The notes: generated by a model from the letters alone, not told the origin. Shown: positions 8,514-17,613, counted from the first letter of the stretch. The stretch is 64,000 nt of DNA from Natronobiforma cellulositropha (GCF_025629245.1 NZ_JANZXN010000015.1:292615-356614), one strand, 5' to 3'. Numbers and translations: made by a program.

Positions 8514-9479
8514 ATGAGTTCCGCCCACCAGCCAGGCGAGGTCGAACCGATCACCGGCAAGTACGTCTACGCCGACATCGGGGGCGTCACCCACCGGGTG
8601 TACGTCGAGGAGAACGGTCCCGAGAACGGAACGCCGCTGCTCTGTCAGCACACGGCGGGTAACAACTGCCAGGAGTGGCGTCACGTCCTCACCGACGAGG
8701 AGATCACCGACGAGTTCCGCGTCATCGCCTACGACCTGCCGTACCACGGCAAGTCGGTCCCGCCAACCACCCAGGAGTGGTGGACCGAAGACTACACCAT
8801 GACCGCGCGGAAGTTCGCCGACTCCGTCGTCGCCATCGCCGACGCGCTCGACCTCGAGGACCCCATCTACATGGGCTGTAGCATGGGTGGCAACCTCGCG
8901 CTCGAACTCGGTGACTGGTATCCCGACCGGTTCCAGGCGCTGATCGGTCTCGAGTGTTCGGCCTACAGTCCCGGCTTCTACATCGACTGGCTCGACCACC
9001 CACACGTGAACACGACTGAGGTCAACGCCTACTCCTGCTGGGGCCTGATGGCTCCGCAAGGTCCCGAAAGTGCCCTCCGTGAGACGATGTACCTCTACGA
9101 GCAGGGCGCGACGGGCGTGTTCAAAGGCGACCTCTACTACTACTCGGTCGACCACGACTACCGTGACAAACTCGATCAGGTCAACGCCGACGAGTGCCCG
9201 CTGTTCATCGTCAACGGCGAGTACGACTACCTCACCACGCCCGAGGACGGCCGCACGGCCGCCGAAGGCATCGGTGAGGGCGCCACCGCCGTCGAGATGA
9301 AGGGCATCGGCCACTTCCCGATGAGCGAGAACCCGGAACTGTTCAACGCCTACATCAAAGAGGTGCTCGCGGCCGTCACCGGCGAGCGCGAGGAGGACCT
9401 CCCCGACGAACTCACTCCCGAGGACGTCGGCATCGAATACCACCCACCGGGTCCCACTCGAGAGAAACCGGCCGAGTAG
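8514..9479 (+). CDS. Alpha/beta hydrolase
   Basis: A 321-residue alpha/beta hydrolase. The nucleophile elbow GCSMGG is at 121-126 (Ser123). The acid is probably Asp238 (NGEYDYLT) and the base His267 (GIGHFP). The oxyanion-region motif reads LLCQHTAGN rather than the common HG. Such proteins cleave esters or C-C bonds in ring-cleavage products. Coupling to an SCP2-like protein suggests a hydrophobic acyl substrate, but that is inference. A T7 tract at 9553 lies about 75 nt beyond the stop. Confidence 0.85.
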   Translation: MSSAHQPGEVEPITGKYVYADIGGVTHRVYVEENGPENGTPLLCQHTAGNNCQEWRHVLTDEEITDEFRVIAYDLPYHGKSVPPTTQEWWTEDYTMTARKFADSVVAIADALDLEDPIYMGCSMGGNLALELGDWYPDRFQALIGLECSAYSPGFYIDWLDHPHVNTTEVNAYSCWGLMAPQGPESALRETMYLYEQGATGVFKGDLYYYSVDHDYRDKLDQVNADECPLFIVNGEYDYLTTPEDGRTAAEGIGEGATAVEMKGIGHFPMSENPELFNAYIKEVLAAVTGEREEDLPDELTPEDVGIEYHPPGPTREKPAE

Positions 9480-9552
9480 CCACCGACTCGGCCCGTTACG
9501 TCAGAGATGCGTCGAAATCCCCGTCTCAGGGGCTGACTCGAGACCACGCCTG

Positions 9553-9559
9553 TTTTTTT
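9553..9559 (+). terminator. Poly-T terminator candidate
   Basis: A run of seven T on the coding strand, 74 nt downstream of the alpha/beta hydrolase stop and in otherwise GC-rich DNA. Archaeal transcription commonly ends at such U-tracts without a required hairpin. Confidence 0.5.
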
Positions 9560-9671
9560 GCGGTTGATCCACGGTCGCTTTCCCCAACTCGAACGAATCT
9601 CACTCACAGAGATCATTCCGGTAATCTCCTCTTGCAAAAGAACTATATGACATCTGTTCGTTCACCGACCC

Positions 9672-9809
9672 ATGCGAGATGTGAGCGCGCGTCGCGGCCG
9701 GTACGTCCAGGACGAGACGGCCGACGGGAGCGTGCGCATCTACGACACCGAGAACGAGCAGGCCTGGATCGAGTCCGACATGGCGCTCTCGATCGCCTGG
9801 CTCGTCTGA
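9672..9809 (+). CDS. Small conserved haloarchaeal protein (possibly DUF7331)
   Basis: A 45-residue ORF (MRDVSARRGRYVQDETADG...WIESDMALSIAWLV) with a basic start, an acidic middle and a hydrophobic, Trp-containing end. I recall similar small haloarchaeal proteins catalogued as DUF7331, but cannot confirm this. Upstream AT-rich sequence (AGAACTATATGACAT, about 9640-9654) provides a TATA-like box, consistent with a leaderless start. Confidence 0.6.
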   Translation: MRDVSARRGRYVQDETADGSVRIYDTENEQAWIESDMALSIAWLV

Positions 9810-9943
9810 GAGGTGCGTAGCGTGGGGGGATTCGTCCGAGCCAGCAGCGAGCGCACGCTACCGTTTACACCACCGCGGTCCAGAGACTCGCGTCTCACGC
9901 ACTCGAGCGAGACCGGTGGCGATACGCTCGAGCGAATCCGCGC

Positions 9944-10498
9944 TCAGATCGACTCACAGATCGCGAGGAAGTTCTCGAACACTTCGTCGCCCTCGTCGGT
10001 GTGGGCGACTTCGGGGTGCCACTGGACGCCGTAGAGGTGGCGCTCGGTGTCGCTCATCGCCTCGACGCCACAGACATCGCTCTTCGCGGTGCGCGTGAAC
10101 CCCTCCGGGACCTCCTTGACCTCGTCGGCGTGACTCGCCCAGACGCGCGTCTCGGGGGCGAGCGAGCCGATCAGCGGATCGTCCTCCTCGAGTACGTCGA
10201 CGGTGACGTCGGCGTAGCCGCCGTACTCGCCGCTGCCGACGCGGCCGCCGAGTTTCTCGCCGATGATCTGCATCCCGAGACAGATGCCGAGGACGGGCAC
10301 GTCGCCCTCGAGGTAGTCGGCGCTGTGGCCGATCCGGTCCATGTCCGGCCCGCCCGAGAGGACGATGCCGTCGGCGTCGACCTCTTCGGGGGGCGTCTCG
10401 TTGTCTATCAGTTCCGTCTCGATCCCGAGGTCGCGAAGCGCCCGGTGTTCCAGGTGGGTGAACTGCCCGTGGTTGTCCACCACGACGATCTTCGTCAT
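9944..10498 (-). CDS. guaAA: GMP synthase, glutamine amidotransferase subunit A
   Basis: A 184-residue class I glutaminase that supplies ammonia for XMP to GMP conversion. Archaea encode it separately from the ATP-pyrophosphatase subunit, which is not in this window. The catalytic Cys73 is in GICLGMQ, with His161 and Glu163 in WHPEV. ATG 10498 gives the conserved MTKIVVVDNHGQFTHLEHR start; the 35 residues upstream are not family-like. Confidence 0.95.
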   Translation of the reverse strand: MTKIVVVDNHGQFTHLEHRALRDLGIETELIDNETPPEEVDADGIVLSGGPDMDRIGHSADYLEGDVPVLGICLGMQIIGEKLGGRVGSGEYGGYADVTVDVLEEDDPLIGSLAPETRVWASHADEVKEVPEGFTRTAKSDVCGVEAMSDTERHLYGVQWHPEVAHTDEGDEVFENFLAICESI

Positions 10499-10589
10499 TG
10501 CCCCTCGGTAGCGAGGGAAGCGATAAAAACCGTCCGAAAGGCGCATCTCGCCCGCCACACTTATCGCTCGCGCTCGAGTCTCCACACCC

Positions 10590-10727
10590 ATGCCCGTCGA
10601 CACCAGCCAGTACGAACACCCGGCGTGGACGAGCGCGCTCGCGACGGTCGGTGGCTACCTCCTCGTCCTCGCGCTCCTCTTTCTCGCGCTGTTCGTCCTC
10701 CCGTGGCTCCTGTTCGCGCTGCTCTGA
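10590..10727 (+). CDS. Small single-helix membrane protein
   Basis: A 45-residue ORF. A polar N-terminus (MPVDTSQYEHPAWTSALAT) is followed by about 25 strongly hydrophobic residues running to the stop. It is divergent from guaAA, with a TATA-like ACTTATCG about 25 nt upstream, so the message is probably leaderless. Function unknown. Confidence 0.6.
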   Translation: MPVDTSQYEHPAWTSALATVGGYLLVLALLFLALFVLPWLLFALL

Positions 10728-10803
10728 ACGCGTTCACACTCGAGTAGGCCACCGTGATCGCCACTCGTCGCATTCATACCGCTCCCCCCGAAACCCGGAT
10801 CGT

Positions 10804-11001
10804 ATGGAGTTCCGTCAGCGACTCGTCGTCGCCTGTCTCTGGTTCGCCGTCGCGGGCGTGATGGCGCTCTCGCTCGAGCCGACGATGCCCTCGAGCGGCA
10901 GTGAGTACGCCCGCCTCGGCGTGATCGCCCTCGCGTTGCTGTTGGCTGTGATCTACCTGACCAATCCGAAGGGGTACGTCAGTAAGAGCCGCTTCGAGTG
11001 A
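10804..11001 (+). CDS. Small two-helix membrane protein
   Basis: A 65-residue protein with two hydrophobic segments (about 7-24 and 38-52) separated by a loop (EPTMPSSGSEYARL) and a basic C-terminus (NPKGYVSKSRFE). Upstream TTCATACCG resembles a TATA element. It ends 1 nt before the convergent synthase gene. No family recognised. Confidence 0.6.
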   Translation: MEFRQRLVVACLWFAVAGVMALSLEPTMPSSGSEYARLGVIALALLLAVIYLTNPKGYVSKSRFE

Positions 11002-11002
11002 G

Positions 11003-12529
11003 TTAGTCGTCGGCGAGCGCGCGCGTCGCGTGCTCGTCGGCGAGCAGTCGGTCGAGCGCGTCGACCATCGCGGTCACGCTCGCGCGAGTGATGTCGGCCT
11101 CGCTTCGGGCGACGCTGACGGTGCGGTCGTCGCGGCTCATCGTCACCTCGACGGTGACGACGGCGTCGGTACCGCCGGTGATCGCGTCGACGTGGAACGC
11201 CTCGAGCTGGGCCTCCCCGGCGGGACCGAGCGCCTCGCGGACGGCCGAGACGGCGGCGTCGACGGGACCGGAGCCGGTGCCTGCGGCGACGCGTTCTTCG
11301 CCCGCGACGTCGAGACGGACGCTCGCGGTCGGGACGGGACCGCCGCTCGTCGCGTTCAGGTCGAGCAACCTGACCATCCGCTCGTGGTCGTCGCCGGTGA
11401 CGTCTTCGGCGACGGCCAGGAGGTCGGCGTCGGTGACACGGCGGCCGCGGTCGCCGAGTTCGGTCACGCGGCGGGCGACCTCGGCGACCTCCTCGTCGCT
11501 GGCGTCGAAGCCGTGTTCCTCGAGTGCGGCTCTGACGCCCGCGCGCCCGGCGTGTTTGCCGAGGGCGAGGCGGCGCTCTCTGCCGACGGTCTCGGGCGGG
11601 TACGGCTCGTACATCGCGTCGTCTTTTAGCGTCCCGTCGGTGTGGATGCCGCTCTCGTGGGTGAAGGCGTTCTCGCCGATGACGGCCTTGTTGGGTGCGA
11701 GCGGGATGCCGGTCGCCCGCGAGACGGTCTGGGCGAGGTCGTAGAGCTGTGTCAGGTCGACAGTCTCGACGCCGTAGACGTGGGAGAGACTGATCGCGAC
11801 CTCCTCGAGTGCGACGTTGCCCGCGCGCTCGCCGAGTCCGTTGACCGTACAGTGGACGAGATCGGCACCGGCGGCGATGGCCGCGAGCGCGTTCGTCACG
11901 CCCAGGCCGAGGTCGTCGTGGGTGTGGGCGCTGACGGGACCGAGGTCGGCGAGTCGGGAGACGGTCTCGTAGGTCCGTTCGGGACCAGTGTGGCCCACGG
12001 TGTCGGCGAAACAGACCCGGTCTGCGCCCGCCTCGAGTGCGGTGCCCATCAGTTGCTCGAGGTAGTCGAGGTCGGCGCGCGAGCCGTCCTCGCCGATGAC
12101 TTCGACCCAGAGACCCTCGTCTTTGGCGTAGGCGACGAGGTCTGCGGTCTTTTCGCGGACCTCCTCGCGCGTCGAGCCGACCTTGCCCTCGACGTGGCGG
12201 TCGCTCGCCGGGACGACGAGGTGGATGCCGTCGACGCCACACTCGAGTGCGAGGTCGACGTCGCCTCTGATACCGCGACAGAAGCTCGTCACGCGGGCGT
12301 CTAAGTCGAGTGCGGTGACGCGGGAGATGCCCTGGCGTTCGCCGGGACCGGTACAGGCGCTTCCGGCTTCGATGACGGAGACGCCGGCGCGCTCGAGTGC
12401 CTGGGCGATCTCCACTTTTTCGTCCGGGGAGAGCGAGACGCCTGGGGCTTGCTCGCCGTCACGGAGTGTCGTATCGAGAAGTTCTATCGTCCGGTCGTCG
12501 GAGACGGACAGTGAGTCGCGACCAATCAT
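11003..12529 (-). CDS. cimA: (R)-citramalate / 2-isopropylmalate synthase
   Basis: A 508-residue acyl-CoA condensing enzyme of the LeuA/CimA group. The catalytic barrel begins with ELLDTTLRDGEQAPGVS and carries the metal site in SAHTHDDLGLG and NGLGERAGN. The last 120 residues form the regulatory domain (AFHVDAITGGTDAVVTVEV). The substrate (pyruvate or 2-oxoisovalerate) cannot be fixed by eye. CimA is preferred because of HLVVPASDRHVEGK, which I recall from haloarchaeal citramalate synthases. An in-frame GTG at 12562 would add 11 residues but overlaps an upstream leader ORF. Confidence 0.85.
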   Translation of the reverse strand: MIGRDSLSVSDDRTIELLDTTLRDGEQAPGVSLSPDEKVEIAQALERAGVSVIEAGSACTGPGERQGISRVTALDLDARVTSFCRGIRGDVDLALECGVDGIHLVVPASDRHVEGKVGSTREEVREKTADLVAYAKDEGLWVEVIGEDGSRADLDYLEQLMGTALEAGADRVCFADTVGHTGPERTYETVSRLADLGPVSAHTHDDLGLGVTNALAAIAAGADLVHCTVNGLGERAGNVALEEVAISLSHVYGVETVDLTQLYDLAQTVSRATGIPLAPNKAVIGENAFTHESGIHTDGTLKDDAMYEPYPPETVGRERRLALGKHAGRAGVRAALEEHGFDASDEEVAEVARRVTELGDRGRRVTDADLLAVAEDVTGDDHERMVRLLDLNATSGGPVPTASVRLDVAGEERVAAGTGSGPVDAAVSAVREALGPAGEAQLEAFHVDAITGGTDAVVTVEVTMSRDDRTVSVARSEADITRASVTAMVDALDRLLADEHATRALADD

Positions 12530-12542
12530 GAGTGGAGGTTCG

Positions 12543-12620
12543 TCAGTACCGTCGAATTTCACGGCCAGCCGCCTGGGGGCGACTTCGTCTATCCTCCACA
12601 GTGGGCGTATCGTCTGCCAT
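12543..12620 (-). other. Leader ORF of the citramalate/isopropylmalate synthase gene
   Basis: An ATG-started ORF of 25 codons (MADDTPTVEDRRSR...IRRY) whose TGA lies 13 nt before the ATG of the synthase at 12529. A TATA-like TTAACTA sits about 30 nt upstream of its ATG, so this would be the first start codon met by ribosomes on a nearly leaderless transcript. It may be a regulatory uORF or simply part of the leader. No homology known. Confidence 0.35.
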
Positions 12621-12760
12621 GTGTACTCCTATGTCTGCGCGTCACGATAGTTAAGGATAGTGGTTTCGAGGGCCGTACAGTACGGGCGTTCGATCCGGTA
12701 TCGCTCGACTGGGGTGATCGGCGACACCTCGCACGTGTCCCTGTCGGAGGGCGCTGGCAC

Positions 12761-13408
12761 TCACTCGGTCAACGAAGCGACGACGACGTTCTTTCCTTTC
12801 GTGTCGTCGGGTTTGTACTCCCTGATGGAGACGTCGTACCGATCGTCGAGCGCTGAGACGACACACCGAGTCGGTACGCCGCGCTCCGGGTGTGTCTCAC
12901 AGAGTATCGTCTCCGGGAGGGTACCCAATCCAGAAATGATACTCTGCTCTGCCCCCTCGCAGTCGAGTACGAGCACGTCAGCCGACGACAGCTCAGACGG
13001 GGACGTAACCTCGACATCCCCGTGTTCGCCGTAGACGCCGATCGGGTCGCCGACGATCGTGTGGACGACGTCGACGCTGGAACGGTTCACCCAATTCGTC
13101 TCGAGGGTCTCCGTCCCTCGCCGGATCATGCTCGCAGACCCATCGTACGCGGTCACGTGTGCTGCGCCACTCTCGAGCGCGTGTACCGTCGACACGCCGC
13201 GGCCGAATCCCACGAGTTCGACTGTATCACCCTCGCCGACCCGTTCGTGAATAGCGTTTATTAAACCCTTCTTATAATCTGATTTTTCGTCAGTAATGTC
13301 GAAGAGTGGTTGATCACGTACGGCCACACCCGCGAGCACGCGGTACTTTAGCGGTAAGTATCCGCGGATAGTCCTATTGTAGACATATTTTGGAACCTGT
13401 ATGACCAT
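12761..13408 (-). CDS. FkbM-type SAM methyltransferase
   Basis: A 215-residue protein with an AdoMet-binding motif (VELVGFGRG, 63-71), a following acidic strand end (AYDGS, 87-91) and the FkbM-like LDCEGAE at 148-154. FkbM-type enzymes O-methylate sugars and polyketides and are often near surface-glycan genes, but no glycan genes are visible here. The gene is less GC-rich than its neighbours, and its start lies in a clearly AT-richer patch (about 13250-13540). The isolated context suggests a transferred gene. Confidence 0.75.
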   Translation of the reverse strand: MVIQVPKYVYNRTIRGYLPLKYRVLAGVAVRDQPLFDITDEKSDYKKGLINAIHERVGEGDTVELVGFGRGVSTVHALESGAAHVTAYDGSASMIRRGTETLETNWVNRSSVDVVHTIVGDPIGVYGEHGDVEVTSPSELSSADVLVLDCEGAEQSIISGLGTLPETILCETHPERGVPTRCVVSALDDRYDVSIREYKPDDTKGKNVVVASLTE

Positions 13409-13559
13409 AGGAGACTGAGCACATTTACGACAGTTAAATATAATTGCCGTAGAGGAACAGCTTCTGGTATCGAGACGTGCCGTCTGTCCCGACAGTTCAC
13501 ACCAGAATACGACAACAATTTCGAGCTAAAGTGGTGGTCGAGCACTGTCTCGAGCTGTC

Positions 13560-13907
13560 TCACTCTGTGAGAGTGAGTCGATCACCGGCGGTCACCCCAT
13601 CGGCAGCCCCCGCAGGAAGTTCGACGATGGTGTCCGCACGCGCTCGAGCGTAGCTGACGAACGGCCGCATGCGCTCGACGCGTTCGACGACGCCGTCGAC
13701 GAGCCAGCAAACGTCGAGGGGGGCGAAGACGAACAGCATGTGGATGTCGCGCGTCTTCGCCGTCTCGAAACGGAAGACGAGCGCGTACTCCTCGGGAATC
13801 CGTCGCCGGAACATCAGCCCGCGTGTCTGGCTCACGAGCGAGTCGGCGAACTCGAGGTCCGTCGCCAGGACCTCCGTGTCACCGTCGCGTTCGGCGATGA
13901 GTCTCAC
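13560..13907 (-). CDS. DUF192 family protein
   Basis: A 115-residue DUF192 protein with the family pattern SLVSQTRGLMFRRRIPEEYALVF, then DIHMLFVFAPLDVCWLVDG and VVERVERMRPF. The start is taken as GTG 13907 because the 66 residues upstream in frame are Arg-rich noise. DUF192 members are small beta-rich proteins, often secreted in bacteria; no signal peptide is seen here. It is divergent from the FAD oxidoreductase. Function unknown. Confidence 0.82.
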   Translation of the reverse strand: MRLIAERDGDTEVLATDLEFADSLVSQTRGLMFRRRIPEEYALVFRFETAKTRDIHMLFVFAPLDVCWLVDGVVERVERMRPFVSYARARADTIVELPAGAADGVTAGDRLTLTE

Positions 13908-14053
13908 GACTGGCGGTCGTCGGCGGCGGCCAAAAAGGTTCTCGCCGCCGGCGCTCGTAAGGGGCAATGGATTTAGTTTCGACGTGCGTACTCGCGGACA
14001 GATCCGATGGCTCGAGTACCGACGTACCGGGGGAGTGGGGTGAAACAGCAGCG

Positions 14054-15796
14054 ATGACACGAGTTGCGGTTCTCGGCGGCGGCGTCGCGGGACTCTCCGC
14101 CGCACAGGAACTCGCCGAGCGCGGCTTCGACGTCACCGTCTACGAACGAAACGACCGCTTCGGCGGGAAAGCCCGGAGCATTCCGGGACCGACCGTCGAC
14201 GGCGGTTCGAAAGCGCTCCCGGCCGAACACGGCTTCCGGTTCTTCCCGGGCTTTTACCGCCACGTCGTCGAGACGATGGAGCGCATTCCGGCCGGCGAAC
14301 ACCGTGAGGGGGATGCCAGCCCGGATCGCCCGGGGCAGACGGTCGCAGACCACCTCGTTCCGACCGATCAGATGCTGCAGGCGATGGTGACGGCCCCCTC
14401 GAGAGTCGTCAGCACGGAGTCGCCACAGTCACTCGGTGAGTGGCGCGAGCGACTCGTCACGGTGTTCGGCAGCACCAACGTCCCGCCCGACGAGTCGGCC
14501 TTCTTCGTCGACCGGCTACTGACGCTGCTGACGAGCAGCGAACGACGCTGGGACGAGGAGTACGAACACGTCTCCTGGTGGGAGTTCGTCAACGCCGAGG
14601 CGATGTCGTCCGCCTACCAGGCCCACCTCGCCTACGGCATCACGCAGTCGCTGGTCGCGATGCGCCCCGAGGTCTCGAGTACACGCACGATCGGCCGGAT
14701 ATACACGCAGATGCTGCGCGGCCTGTTCGACGGGCGCGTCCACGCCGACCGACTGCTCGACGGCCCGAGCAACGCCGTCTGGATCGACCCCTGGGTGGCC
14801 CACCTGCGCGACCTCGGCGTCACACTCCACCCGAACGCGACGGTGACGGCGCTCGAGTACGACCCGGCCGACCGGTCGAGCGCGGGCGGTCTCTCGGGTG
14901 TCCGAATCGACCACGACGGACGCGAGCGCCGGGTCGAGGCCGACTACTACGTCCTCGCGGTCCCCGTCGAAGCCGCGAGACGGCTGGTTACGTCCGAGAT
15001 GGCGGCCGACGCGCCCGCACTCGCCGACCTCGAGCGGATCGACACCGCCTGGATGAACGGTCTCCAGTTTTACCTCGCCGAGGACGTACCGACCGTCCGC
15101 GGCCACGGCATCTTCTACGACTCGCCGTGGGCGTTGACGTCGATCTCACAGCGACAGTTCTGGCCCGCGTTCGACCGCCACGTCGACGGCGGTGTCGAGG
15201 GCATCCTCTCGGTGATCATCTCCGAGTTCGACGCGCCGGGTGTCGTCTACGAGAAACCCGCCCGCGAGTGTACCCGCGAGGAACTCGCGACCGAGGTGTG
15301 GACACAGCTCAAACAGCACCTCAACCGTGAGGAGACGGTTCTGTCGGACGACCAGCTCCTCGAGTGGATCGTCGATCCGGCGCTACGCGAGACCGACGAG
15401 GGGACGCTCGTCAACGACGAGCCGTTGTTGATCAACACCGTCGGGACGCGCCAGTACCGCCCGCCGGCGGACGTCTCGCTCTCGAACCTCGTGCTCGCGG
15501 GTGACTACGTTCGCACGCACACCGACCTCGCCAGCATGGAGGCCGCCAACGAGGCTGCCCGCCGCGCCGTCAACGCCATCCTCGAGCGCGAGGGCCGCAG
15601 CGACCGGTGTCGCCTCTTCACCTTCGAGTGGCCAACGGTGCTCGAGCCAGCGCGTCGCGCCGACGACGTGCGCGTCCGCCTGGGTCTGCCTCATCCGGGT
15701 ATCGCCTCACCGGTCATCTGGGACGGCTACCGGCGCGTCCGCGACGCCGGTCCCGCGCCGGTCGCGCGGCTGCTCGGTCTCGAGCGCGGGCGCTGA
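14054..15796 (+). CDS. FAD-dependent amine-oxidase / carotenoid-desaturase-like oxidoreductase
   Basis: A 580-residue flavoprotein. The N-terminal FAD motif [19 protein letters not shown] (6-24) is followed by the acidic YER end and FGGKARS. The C-terminal flavin motif [27 protein letters not shown] is typical of the phytoene desaturase / hydroxysqualene dehydroxylase branch. The region [14 protein letters not shown] is characteristic of that branch. The substrate is probably an isoprenoid, but carotenoid, squalene-derived and other roles cannot be separated here. ATG 14054 was chosen because it directly precedes the FAD strand. Confidence 0.85.
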   Translation: MTRVAVLGGGVAGLSAAQELAERGFDVTVYERNDRFGGKARSIPGPTVDGGSKALPAEHGFRFFPGFYRHVVETMERIPAGEHREGDASPDRPGQTVADHLVPTDQMLQAMVTAPSRVVSTESPQSLGEWRERLVTVFGSTNVPPDESAFFVDRLLTLLTSSERRWDEEYEHVSWWEFVNAEAMSSAYQAHLAYGITQSLVAMRPEVSSTRTIGRIYTQMLRGLFDGRVHADRLLDGPSNAVWIDPWVAHLRDLGVTLHPNATVTALEYDPADRSSAGGLSGVRIDHDGRERRVEADYYVLAVPVEAARRLVTSEMAADAPALADLERIDTAWMNGLQFYLAEDVPTVRGHGIFYDSPWALTSISQRQFWPAFDRHVDGGVEGILSVIISEFDAPGVVYEKPARECTREELATEVWTQLKQHLNREETVLSDDQLLEWIVDPALRETDEGTLVNDEPLLINTVGTRQYRPPADVSLSNLVLAGDYVRTHTDLASMEAANEAARRAVNAILEREGRSDRCRLFTFEWPTVLEPARRADDVRVRLGLPHPGIASPVIWDGYRRVRDAGPAPVARLLGLERGR

Positions 15797-15844
15797 CTCG
15801 AGCGGCGGAGGCTTTTCGTCCATCGCTCCCGTATCCCCGCGAGC

Positions 15845-16429
15845 ATGGAGAAAACGCCGCGGGGGACCGCCGTCGGCGTCGACGACCCCTACGAGTTCGC
15901 GGGCGTCTGTGACCACCTCACGGACGACGGGCGCTGTCGCTACGCCGTCGACCACTTCGCACACGACCCCGCCTTCGCCCGAGAGCGAGCGCGCGAGGCG
16001 TACGCCTGCCCGGTCGTCGACCCCGATTCGAACACCGACAGCGCCGGCCACGACTGGGCGGCGTGTCCCCACTTTCGCTCGCGGAGCGACGGACGCGAGT
16101 GCGTCCGCTGCGGACTCGAGGAGCGCCTCGACGCCCACTCGAGCGAGCGGCCGCTGCTCGAGGAACACCACCTCTCTTACGCCGGGGGACTTGAGGCGGC
16201 AAGCGCTGGTGCGTCAGAACCCGACGGCGAGCGCCCGAGCCACGAGATTACGGTCTCGCTCTGTCGGTGGTGTCACGCGAAGGTCCACACCTCGTGGGCG
16301 CGCCTCACCGACGACGTGTCACCCGACCCGGAGGCTATCGCCGCACTCGAGACGCGTCGGGGCAAGGAACTCGAGGAGACGACGTTCGAGTCGGCGGCCG
16401 AGCGCTACGAGCGCCGCCGTGACGGGTGA
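15845..16429 (+). CDS. HNH-like Cys/His-rich protein (possibly DUF7097)
   Basis: A 194-residue protein with three Cys/His clusters: CDHL...CRY near residues 22-32, CPHF...CVRCG at about 76-91, and LEEHHLSY...SLCRWCHAKVH from 105 to 148. The EEHHLSY plus CxxCHxxVH arrangement resembles an HNH/McrA-type zinc finger endonuclease core. I recall haloarchaeal proteins of this kind being called DUF7097 but cannot verify it. Whether it cuts DNA is unknown. It follows the oxidoreductase by 48 nt. Confidence 0.65.
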   Translation: MEKTPRGTAVGVDDPYEFAGVCDHLTDDGRCRYAVDHFAHDPAFARERAREAYACPVVDPDSNTDSAGHDWAACPHFRSRSDGRECVRCGLEERLDAHSSERPLLEEHHLSYAGGLEAASAGASEPDGERPSHEITVSLCRWCHAKVHTSWARLTDDVSPDPEAIAALETRRGKELEETTFESAAERYERRRDG

Positions 16430-16627
16430 TCAGTCGATGATGTCGCCGATCTGTCGGGGTTCGCCGCGTAGCGTCGGCTGTTTGGCGACGATTTTCAGCA
16501 CGTCGTGGTCGGTCACCTCGTGGTAGGGTTTCTCGGTCGCCTCTTCGATCAGGTCGCGCTCGAGGCGGAACTCGGTTCCTTCGTAGACTACGTCGACGCC
16601 GTGGTCGTCGAATGCGAGTGTCGTCAT
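16430..16627 (-). CDS. Small conserved protein (DUF5800-like)
   Basis: A 65-residue acidic protein (MTTLAFDDHGVDVVYEGTEFRLERDLI...) with a beta-hairpin-like start and a helical end. It is similar to what I recall as DUF5800 in haloarchaea. It converges with the HNH-like gene with no intervening base. Function unknown. Confidence 0.7.
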   Translation of the reverse strand: MTTLAFDDHGVDVVYEGTEFRLERDLIEEATEKPYHEVTDHDVLKIVAKQPTLRGEPRQIGDIID

Positions 16628-16752
16628 AGCCGGGGCTATGGCCTGCGACGAGAAAAGCGAGCGGGATGCGTTCGACGGTCGTCGGCCGTCCGTCAGACGC
16701 GTGGCGCACGGCGCGCGGGGTTTATTATCCGGGGGTCACATTGGGTCAGAGT

Positions 16753-17613
16753 GTGGCGTTCAGTAGCGATCCGCTCGACGAACTGCGCGTTCCCGACGGC
16801 ACGAGTGCCCAGGAACGCGACCTCGTGACCGACGGTGACGTGATCGTCGGTGCCCGGTCGACGGTCGAGTTCGGCGTTCGCGGACACAACGTCCTCGCCG
16901 GTGAGGGGACCCGATTCGGCGGCTCGATCGAGGCGAGCGGCGACTGTCGGCTCGACATGTGGTGTGACGTCGCGGACAACGTCCTGGTGGGAGAGAACGC
17001 CTACCTCGGCGAGCGCGTCCACATCGCCGGCGAGTTGAAAGTCGCAGGCGACCTCGACATCGGCGACGACGTCGAAATCGAGCAGGGCTTCGAAGCCAAC
17101 GGCTGGATCGTCATCCGGAACCCGATGCCGACCATCGTCTTCCTGTTCGTCTACCTCAAGCACCTCCTGTTGATCGGCGAAGACGACGCCGCCCAGCGCC
17201 TGCTCTCGCAGTTGACCGACGGCGGCGAGGAGGCGGCGCCGGTCGGCGACCCACTCGTGATCCCCCGCAACGCCTCGGTCAACGACGACGCCTGGCGCGT
17301 CTCGACACCCGCGACCATCGGCGACGAGTGCCGTCTGCACGGTAACGTCCGCGCTCAGACCATCGACGCCGGCGAACGGAACAACATCTTCGGCAGCCTC
17401 CGCGCCCGCGGTGACGTCGCCGTCGGCGAGGGGACGAAGATCCACGGCGACGTCACCACCCGCGACGGCTCGGTCAGCCTCGGGCCGGACGTACGCGTCC
17501 TCGGTGACGTCTCCTGTACCGACCTCGAGTTAGGACCCGGCGCGGAGGTCGACGGAACGATGCGCGCCGACGGCGAGATCACGATGCAGACGACCGAGCG
17601 CGACCTCGAGTGA
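16753..17613 (+). CDS. Bactofilin-like polymer-forming beta-helix protein
   Basis: A 286-residue protein built of short repeating strands with Gly-Asp turns, for example VFGVRGHNVLAGEGT-type repeats, ALGERVHIAGELKVAGDLDIGDDVEIEQ-like strands, and SLRARGDVAVGEGTKIHGDV in the second half. The two beta-helix halves are split by a hydrophobic segment (PTIVFLFVYLKHLLLIG, about residues 131-147). Bactofilins polymerise without nucleotide and shape cells; haloarchaeal members have been described as halofilins. TATA-like TTTATTAT at 16721-16728 supports GTG 16753. Confidence 0.65.
   Translation: MAFSSDPLDELRVPDGTSAQERDLVTDGDVIVGARSTVEFGVRGHNVLAGEGTRFGGSIEASGDCRLDMWCDVADNVLVGENAYLGERVHIAGELKVAGDLDIGDDVEIEQGFEANGWIVIRNPMPTIVFLFVYLKHLLLIGEDDAAQRLLSQLTDGGEEAAPVGDPLVIPRNASVNDDAWRVSTPATIGDECRLHGNVRAQTIDAGERNNIFGSLRARGDVAVGEGTKIHGDVTTRDGSVSLGPDVRVLGDVSCTDLELGPGAEVDGTMRADGEITMQTTERDLE

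Noticed and set aside
11030-12304. Long antisense ORFs across the citramalate/isopropylmalate synthase gene
   Set aside because: They mirror the third-position GC of the sense gene and show repetitive Val/Asp/Gly translation typical of antisense shadows.
13348-13563. 71-residue minus-strand ORF in the AT-rich patch
   Set aside because: It is not acidic, has no recognised motif, and overlaps the start region of the FkbM gene; AT-rich DNA makes chance ORFs likely here.
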